The translations under genes and the position numbers were made by a program. From Perilla frutescens (taxonomy: Eukaryota > Streptophyta > Magnoliopsida > Lamiales > Lamiaceae): a stretch of 64,000 nt of DNA. The notes below the pieces were generated by a model. The model was not told the DNA's origin. It did not search any database and saw only the letters and a program-made list of their open reading frames with translations. Within the stretch, counting starts at the first letter, position 1, and each line of letters begins with the position of its first letter. This document shows, piece after piece, positions 57,699-64,000 of the stretch. The DNA lies in contig BRKX01000011.1 in NCBI GenBank assembly GCA_026008535.1, positions 18,732,001 through 18,796,000 on the forward strand. Direction: 5' to 3'.

Positions 57699-58075
57699 AC
57701 GTGATTGCGAGAAAATTGCAGAAATGGTCCCACAAAACACGCCCCCGTTTCATTTTGGTCCCAAACTAAGCTAATTTGGTCCCATTAAATCATAGTATGC
57801 TAAAATAGTTCTAACGTCACGTTTTCCGTTAAGTTGACATGCAATTTTAGTCCCAAACGATAAGCAATTTTAGTCCCATACACAATATTAGGCAGAATAA
57901 TGATCTGGAGGGAATTCTTGTGAATTGGAGGGAAAATTCACCTGCTTTGAACCAAAAATATCCATCTTTTGGAAGGCATAAATGCCATATACCTACCTAT
58001 ATATACCTACACACCAATTCCAAAATTACAAGAATTCAAGCAAAAAAAAAAATTCTCCTCCAAATTAACAACACC

Positions 58076-58483
58076 ATGTCTGCTGCATCTTCAAGCAGAG
58101 CAAACAACAGCAAATTATTTTTAATGTGTGACTATCAGAAGCCAGTGCGAGCATATATTTCCAATCGTGCACATAGCAAAGGTAGGTTTTTTTATACGTG
58201 TCCGGATTCTCTACGCGGGGGTTGCAAGTTTTTCAGATGGGTTGATGAGTGTCCATCACAAGACAACTCAAGGGAGTCCCACAGCTCAAAGGTGAAGATG
58301 TCAATTGAAGACATAGCTGATGATATGAAGATTATGGTTGAATGTATGATGCAAATGTCTGAAGATATGAAGAAAATGGCTGCAGATGTGGCAAAAATCA
58401 GAAAGTTGGGAAAAGTGATGTTTTCTAGTGTTAATGTTTTATGCAGTAGCTGTTTTCCTCAAATGAATGTTGTGGTTGTCTGA
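58076..58483 (+). CDS. GRF-type zinc-finger protein inside the MULE
   Basis: 135 residues from ATG 58076 (MSAASSSRANNSK); upstream in-frame codons lack good leader context. Residues about 18-60 form a GRF zinc finger: a CDYQKPVRAYIS start, the signature KGRFFYTCP, then GGCKFFRWVDE. A Met/Lys-rich helical tail (IADDMKIMVECMMQMSEDMKKMAADVAKI), probably a coiled coil, follows, and a hydrophobic end (VVVV). GRF fingers bind single-stranded nucleic acid in several repair enzymes. Small GRF proteins are frequent companions of plant transposons. The frame is open and undamaged while the transposase opposite is not. A role in transposition is only inferred. Confidence 0.7.
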   Translation: MSAASSSRANNSKLFLMCDYQKPVRAYISNRAHSKGRFFYTCPDSLRGGCKFFRWVDECPSQDNSRESHSSKVKMSIEDIADDMKIMVECMMQMSEDMKKMAADVAKIRKLGKVMFSSVNVLCSSCFPQMNVVVV

Positions 58484-58882
58484 TATGTAAGATGTATGTA
58501 CAATGTAGAATCATATTATTGCAATATATATGCCAATGAGCAAATTTTCCCAACAAAACACTATCTTCACTGAATCAGAGCAACAACTATTAATCAAAAA
58601 CCAACTGAATAGCATTACTACAATTATCACCACTAATGAATCAAAAATAAGCTTCACTGAATCGGGACAACAATAATTAGCAAAAACCAACTGAATACCA
58701 TTACAGCTTCATATTTTCAGAGCCAGACTACAATTATCAACCCACAAAAAATGCAATAAATAAGGCTGACATGATTGGCAAGATTATGGCAGAGTATTTG
58801 TTCAAAAACACTTTCAGAGTTAACAAGTTAATTTTTCAAAAACTTCAAATTAAACCAAAAACACCAAATTAAGCCTAAAATC

Positions 58883-61800
58883 TTATATGTTCTTCCTCTT
58901 CTTCTGTGCTGCAGCTCTCAGGCTTGAAGTATGCACAAAATTTTTGCCTCCGCTGGTGACCACTCTCATGGAATCTATTTCTTGAGGTTGATTTGCAGCA
59001 GCTGAGGACCCTCCTATGAACTTTTAGCTATGAAAACCAGCAGAAGCTAGGGAGACAGGAGGCTCCCTAGCAGAAGATTGCACAACATTAATTTCACTTG
59101 AAATGGTGTAAGTTGTTGACTTCTCTTGAGCAGGACCATCATCCACAGGGTTGTTAGCAAAATTAGGTCTCTTCCTTGCCTAATTAAGAACAGAAAACAT
59201 GTGCAAAGAATTAAAGTCATTAAACTGAGATAATAAGAAGAAAATGATAATTCTCTTCCTTACAAGCATTTTTCTTCCTTGCTTTGTAGTTGGCAACATG
59301 CTGGAATAACCTTCTCTCTGAGTTGCATCATCTTCTTGGGTTGAAGAAGGACAGTCATGTTGTGTCATCTCCTCCTCAAACTGAGTAGATGGTTGAGCAT
59401 CTACCTGTGCAGCTGCACTCTCTTTCTCAAGTTGAGGCTGTGTAGAGTCAGAGTTGAAATTTTCCTAAATAAAACATGCACATACCAAACATTAGCTTTC
59501 AATTTACATGAAGTAAATACATAAGATGAAACATGCAATAATTTACCTTTCTCAATCTGCATCCTAGCTGGTTGTGCCATTTCTCTCCATAGAACTTACA
59601 AGTGATTCCACAGTATTGTTTCTCCATTCTCTGAATAGTACCACTGCCCCTCCTTTTCCTTTTTGGTTCTTCATTAGGCCCAAATCTAATTTCCTTCTGA
59701 GGTCTGCCCTTGTTTTTCTTTGCAAAAGAAGATAGGAGTGGTGGAATGTAGCATGTTTTCTCCCACAGGTCATCTCCATTCATTGGAGATATGGCATGCT
59801 CATAGACTGAGTTATAAGTCTCAACAGAATAACATGAGTATGCATAGTCTTCAGGAGCTTTTCCTTCAGCACAAATGGCACTGATGGCATGCTTACAAGG
59901 TATTCCACTTAAATCTCATCTTCTACAAGCACATGTATACTCCTCCAAGTTAACAGTATATTTTGAGCCATCAAAACTTGACACCTCATATCTGTTCTCA
60001 CTAGACTTAGTGGGAATGCATTCTGCAGAGGCTTCCATATATTTCCCCACTAGCTTTCTTATTCTAGCACAAACAGCTCTCCTTTCCCACAATCTCTCAG
60101 CTTTATCTCTGTTTTTCTGAAGCCTAGTCATCATGTACTCTCTAACCCATTCCAACATGGTTAAAAATGGCTTCTCTCTAGCCTCTAGCAGACATGAGTT
60201 AAATTGTTCACACATGTTATTGACCAATGTATCACATTTTCCAAATGTTGAAAAATGTGATTTGGACCATTCTTTGGCTGATTTACCCTTCTGCAGCCAC
60301 TCAAGAGTTTTCTTGTCAACTTCCTCAATCTAAAGCATCACACTATGGAAACTGGCAACTGTGGTAGCATTTGCAGCTTTCCATAATAATTTCTTGAAAT
60401 TTTGCCCTTTAAATCCAGCTCTCTTCATATTCCCATGCAAGTGTCTAACACAGAACCTATTCTCCACACTTAGCAATACCTTCTCAAATGCCTCAATCAG
60501 CCCCTTTTGTCTATTTGACATGCATGTGTAGGCATCTTCTCTCTCAGTTAACAAATTCTCCTTCAACAACTGTAAGAACCATTCCTATGAATCTTTGTTC
60601 TCAACTTCAACTACTGCATATGCCAGAGGGTATGGATCATTATTTGGATCCATACACACTGCAGTCAACAACACCCCCACTGATCCTCTAAGATGGCAGC
60701 TATCAACTCCAATCCATGGCCTACAACCTGATATGAATCCATTTTTGGAAGCCTGGAGGCAGACATAGAATCTCTTGAAGGTGCTGCCACTAGGTGTATT
60801 ATCAACTTGAAGAATCACAGCTGAGCCTGGATTCTTATCCCTCAGTGCCTGTGCATAATCCCACAACTTTAAGTATTGATCAGTTGAGACACCTTCAATC
60901 ATCTTCAATGCTTTTTGTCTTGCTCTGAAAGCTTGGTGAGGTGATATGTACACACCAAGCTCTGCAATGGCAGAACTCCTAAACCCCTTCACACTTTTCT
61001 TTGGATCAGCACTAAAGGATTTCTCAAACCTTTGTGCCAGCCAACTTGCCCTTGTATTGTCCACATGGTACTGTCTTGCACATGTGTGTGTGAGATCTAT
61101 TTCTCTTATCTGAAAATGAGCTTCATTCTTCACCTTAAGAGCATTCATATGCCAGTTATACCCTTCATCCTTCTTCTTACACCTTACATATATCCTCCTT
61201 GCATCATTCTTTTCAAACTTTGTAGGCCTTCCTACCCTCACTGAATAGCTGTTAACAACATCTTTGAAGGTCTGCTTTGTACTGAACATTTGGCCCAAAA
61301 TAAAAGTGGGTTCTTCTGAAGTTGATGGCCTGTCACTCTCTTCTCTAACATCATCAGAGCCCACACTGTCAAAGTCACTCCCATTGTCTGCCTGGAGCCT
61401 ATCTTCATCACTTGAGGTGAAGTCATCTTCAGAAGCCCCTTCATGTGTTGTGCCAACCTATTCAGCATCTTTGTCAATATTTTCTTCAAATATTATGTCA
61501 TCAATTAGCTCATCACATCTATCCTCCTCTGCAGTGAAATCCTCATCTTCACTATCTGAAACTACCATCCCTTCTATCTCTATCTGCCCTAAGTCTTGAA
61601 CCCCATACTCTTTATCAATTTCTGCAGCTAATGCCTCTACCATTTTATCATCAATACCACCATCTTCAAACTCTGTCACAGTGACCTCTACATGCCCTTG
61701 CACATTCCCATCAATACCACTAGCTTCCTGCTCTATGCCAATATCAACTTCATTTTGTGTTTCCATTGCAGACTCCTCAATACCCTTCACACTTTGTTCT

Positions 61801-62510
61801 GCAGGTTGTGTTCCCATTGCAGCTTGCTCAACCCCTTCTATCACAGCCTGCTCCATAACAACATTAAGATACTGCTCTTCAGGAACATTAAAAGTCTGCT
61901 CATCCATCTCTTGTAGAGTCAGAGCAAGGTCATCAAAGACAGAGGCCACAACTTGGTCTTGAACAATCTTAACAACCACAACTTGCTCTTCAACAACCTT
62001 CACAAGCACAAATTGGTTTTCAACAACCTTCACAGGCACAGCTTGCTCTTCAACAACATTAGGAGGCACGGCTTCATCTTCAGGTTGTGTCTCCATTGTT
62101 GTAGACTCTCTAGTAACTTTCACAACCTGCTCAACAGTTGTAGAACTCCCTATTGTTTGTAAATCACCTTCTGCATCATCCAAGTATACTACCTCCCCAA
62201 CAACATCATCTCCATTCAGCCTAACCACTGTTCTTTCACCCTCCAAATACATGAAGAACTCTCTCATTTTTGCAGCCTCTATTATCAGATTCCAGGTATC
62301 AAACTCACAGACAACAGGCTTCAACTTTCCTTCTTCATCTTTTGCATAGAACTTCTTAGACCCTAGATACCCTATCTGTTCGCATAGACCTTCTAAGTAC
62401 TTAAAACACCATTTACGGGTGTCTACAAAATCAAACGCAGAAACCGTGCCCTCTAAATACTCTAATTCCCCATAGTCACTAACCACCATACCACTATGCT
62501 TTAACTTCAT
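58883..62510 (-). pseudogene. MuDR transposase, several nonsense and active-site changes
   Basis: Starts at ATG 62510 (MKLKHSGMVVSDYG) with the plant MULE N-terminal domain (to FFMYLEGE). A long acidic linker with repeated VEEQ/VENQ units (about 62070-61950) follows, then the MuDR DNA-binding region (FSTKQTFKDVVNSYSVRVGR) and the MULE core. The first catalytic Asp is kept (WIGVDSCHLRG). The second site reads MSNRQKG where MSDRQKG is usual. The Glu (NNMCEQFNS) is kept. A SWIM finger CACRR...CKHA and a knuckle with its second Cys changed to Tyr (CKFYGEKWHNQLGC) follow. In-frame stops lie at 61460-61458, 60587-60585, 60332-60330 and 59918-59916, and a TAA near 59022 in the last exon. Introns split the C-terminus (exons about 59467-59262 and 59179-58883). 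Confidence 0.9.
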
Positions 62511-63144
62511 CGTATACCAATAATCACAGGGCCCTAAAAAATATATACTAAATTTAGATAAACAAAAATCACACACAAACTGAGAGAAAATTGTAGAGAA
62601 ATTGGGCGAGGAAACTTACTATAATTTGGGTGTGGTAGTTGTACGTAATGCTTCCTTTGAATCATTGCTAACTTGCGTTTTCAGAGCTACGAGAAATTAG
62701 AAGAAATTTCAGCCAATTTCTCGCAAATTCGCGACCTGAAAGATGCAACAACTTCAAAAGCAAGTGCTCTTCCAATTTTCTCCAACTTCCATGGCAAGCT
62801 TTGGGGATTTTCCGGTTAATTTGGTGTATTTCTCATGGATTTGAAGGTAGCAGACGGTAGTTTTTTTTTGGGGGGGGGGGAATAGAAGTCGAGTTAGTTG
62901 TGTTAATTTAGGGATTTTCTAAAATTAGGGTTCCTATAACTCATATGCGGCTCACGTGTTCACTCGCCGTCAGCTGTTAAGTAGCCCGTCAAAATATGTG
63001 GGATCAAAATTGCATATGGCTGTCTTATGGGGTCATTTTAGCTTAAAAAAAATAAAGAAAGGACCAAGTTAGCTTAGTTTGGGACCAAAATGAAACGGGG
63101 GCGTGCTTTGTGGGACCATTTCTGCAATTTTCTCACGTGATTGC

Positions 63145-63748
63145 ACATGAAACGGAAAATTTGAAAAAAAATGAAAAAAAAACTTCGTTCCTCTTGAATT
63201 TTTCGTGCGGCTTGCCATATTGTTTAAAAATACATAAATTCAATTTTCCGCGCGGCTTTCCAGATTAGGACTTGAGGTAATGACAGTTAATTAGTGGATG
63301 ACAATATATCTACTGTAAATGTGGGATTTGATATTCCACATAAAATTAAACTACTTAAATATGCTCAATTTATAAAACTTTTAGCTAATAGCATATTTAA
63401 CCTTATCCATTTTAGATTAATTTTGATCATGAAAATTAAAAAGGTGAATGGTTAGGATTAGTTTATAGGTTCTACAGGGGGAGATGGTTCACATTCGAAC
63501 AACTATTTAATTCGCTTTCAACATTAAGATGTCATTTCCAACCTCTTCCCGTATTTTCTCTCTTTTTTTTATTATTGTTATATATTTTTTAAAGTTATCA
63601 ATTTTTAGATTTTCAGTTTTTAGTTATTAATTATAAATTATAATCGATTATTTCTAATATATTAATATTTAATTAGTTATTAATTTTTAATTGAGGTCGA
63701 TTATTACACAATTAAATTATTCTTCTTACTTTTTAGTTAATGATATAT
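63145..63748. other. AT-rich spacer
   Basis: Non-coding; no recognised gene or bounded element. A near-repeat of ATT(T)C-TGCGGCTT occurs at about 63208 and 63250. Confidence 0.5.
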
Positions 63749-64000
63749 AGGGCTGTCAATGAACAGAGCCGCTCGTAAATTATTTGGAGCTCGATTCAAA
63801 AAAGCTAGTTCTTATTCTAAGCGAGCCGAGCTCAAGTCTTGAATCAAGCTCAATAAAATTATCGAGTCGAACTCGAACAGAGCAGTATTCAGCTCAATTC
63901 GAGCTCGAGCTTAGTTGAACATGTTTAGGGCTGTAAAGGAACTGAATCGAGCCCAACATCCTGATGTTCGAGCTGGCTCGTTAACGAATATTTAAGCTCG
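63749..64000. mobile_element. Start of hAT-type MITE(s), continuing off window
   Basis: TAGGGCTGTCAATGAACAGA at 63749 and TAGGGCTGTAAAGGAACTGA at 63926 are similar hAT-type ends in the same orientation. Both are followed by GAGCTCGA/TCGAGC-rich sequence. This suggests one element inserted in or beside another of its family. Right ends are outside the window. Confidence 0.6.

Larger units (their letters stand above)
57699..63144. mobile_element. MuDR-type MULE, 5.4 kb
   Basis: Element 57709-63134. A 10-bp direct repeat ACGTGATTGC flanks it (57699-57708 and 63135-63144), fitting the 9-bp Mutator duplication plus one shared base. Terminal inverted repeats of about 75 bp start GAGAAAATTGCAGAAATGG and differ at only two or three positions. 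Beyond that, weaker similarity continues with repeated TTTTGGTCCC/TTTTAGTCCC phrases. Inside are a GRF zinc-finger gene (+) and a degenerate transposase gene (-). Confidence 0.93.

Overview
This window is plant nuclear DNA. Two conserved single-copy genes have typical short eudicot introns: the translation factor eIF4G on the minus strand at the left edge (its last exons run off the window) and the replicative helicase subunit MCM2 on the plus strand at 22134-26812. Almost everything else is transposable-element DNA. A eudicot is well supported by gene structure, AT-rich intergenic DNA and the mix of Ty1/copia, Ty3/gypsy, MULE, hAT, Stowaway and SINE elements. I cannot name the species.

Layout. 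1-7128 eIF4G, then its leader and promoter. 7560-9100 AT-rich spacer with a Stowaway MITE, a head-to-tail pair of tRNA-like SINE heads and an (AAT)n tract. 9104-20710 is a run of broken LTR retrotransposons: a gypsy gag-protease fragment, cut by a SIRE-like copia, cut in turn by a 1.2-kb gypsy LTR with a primer-binding site and an inverted gag-pol fragment, then a non-coding LTR-like stretch. 20711-22133 is spacer and the MCM2 promoter, with a perfect E2F-type site. 26813-33246 is MCM2 downstream DNA with a hairpin MITE, a Stowaway, a SINE interrupted by a 1.3-kb hAT element, and one unrecognised small ORF.

33256-44243 is an 11-kb MULE with 9-bp target duplications. It carries a MuDR-like transposase (+) and a convergent six-exon gene (-) joining a DUF1985-like domain to a Ulp1-type cysteine protease. 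Each gene is preceded by an array of TAACGAAA-type repeats and has a first intron filled with TTTCGTTA-type repeats, so the element is symmetric about its centre. 44382-56521 is a copia element (464-bp LTRs, 5-bp target duplication) that holds a chromodomain gypsy (50147-55424) and a small hAT MITE. 57709-63134 is a second, MuDR-type MULE with a GRF zinc-finger gene and a transposase broken by several stops. The right edge enters further hAT-type MITEs.

The key to the right half is a duplication of DNA lying downstream of MCM2. Copy A (26850-29000) is continuous apart from small insertions. Copy B is split into pieces at 32250-33255, 44252-44381 and 56527-56810. Copy A therefore shows the unfilled sites of the 11-kb MULE and the copia, and copy B shows the unfilled site of the Stowaway in copy A. 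Several element genes are broken by changes of the C-to-T/G-to-A type (stops at Trp and Gln codons, Asp-to-Asn in catalytic motifs), as expected for methylated, silenced DNA.
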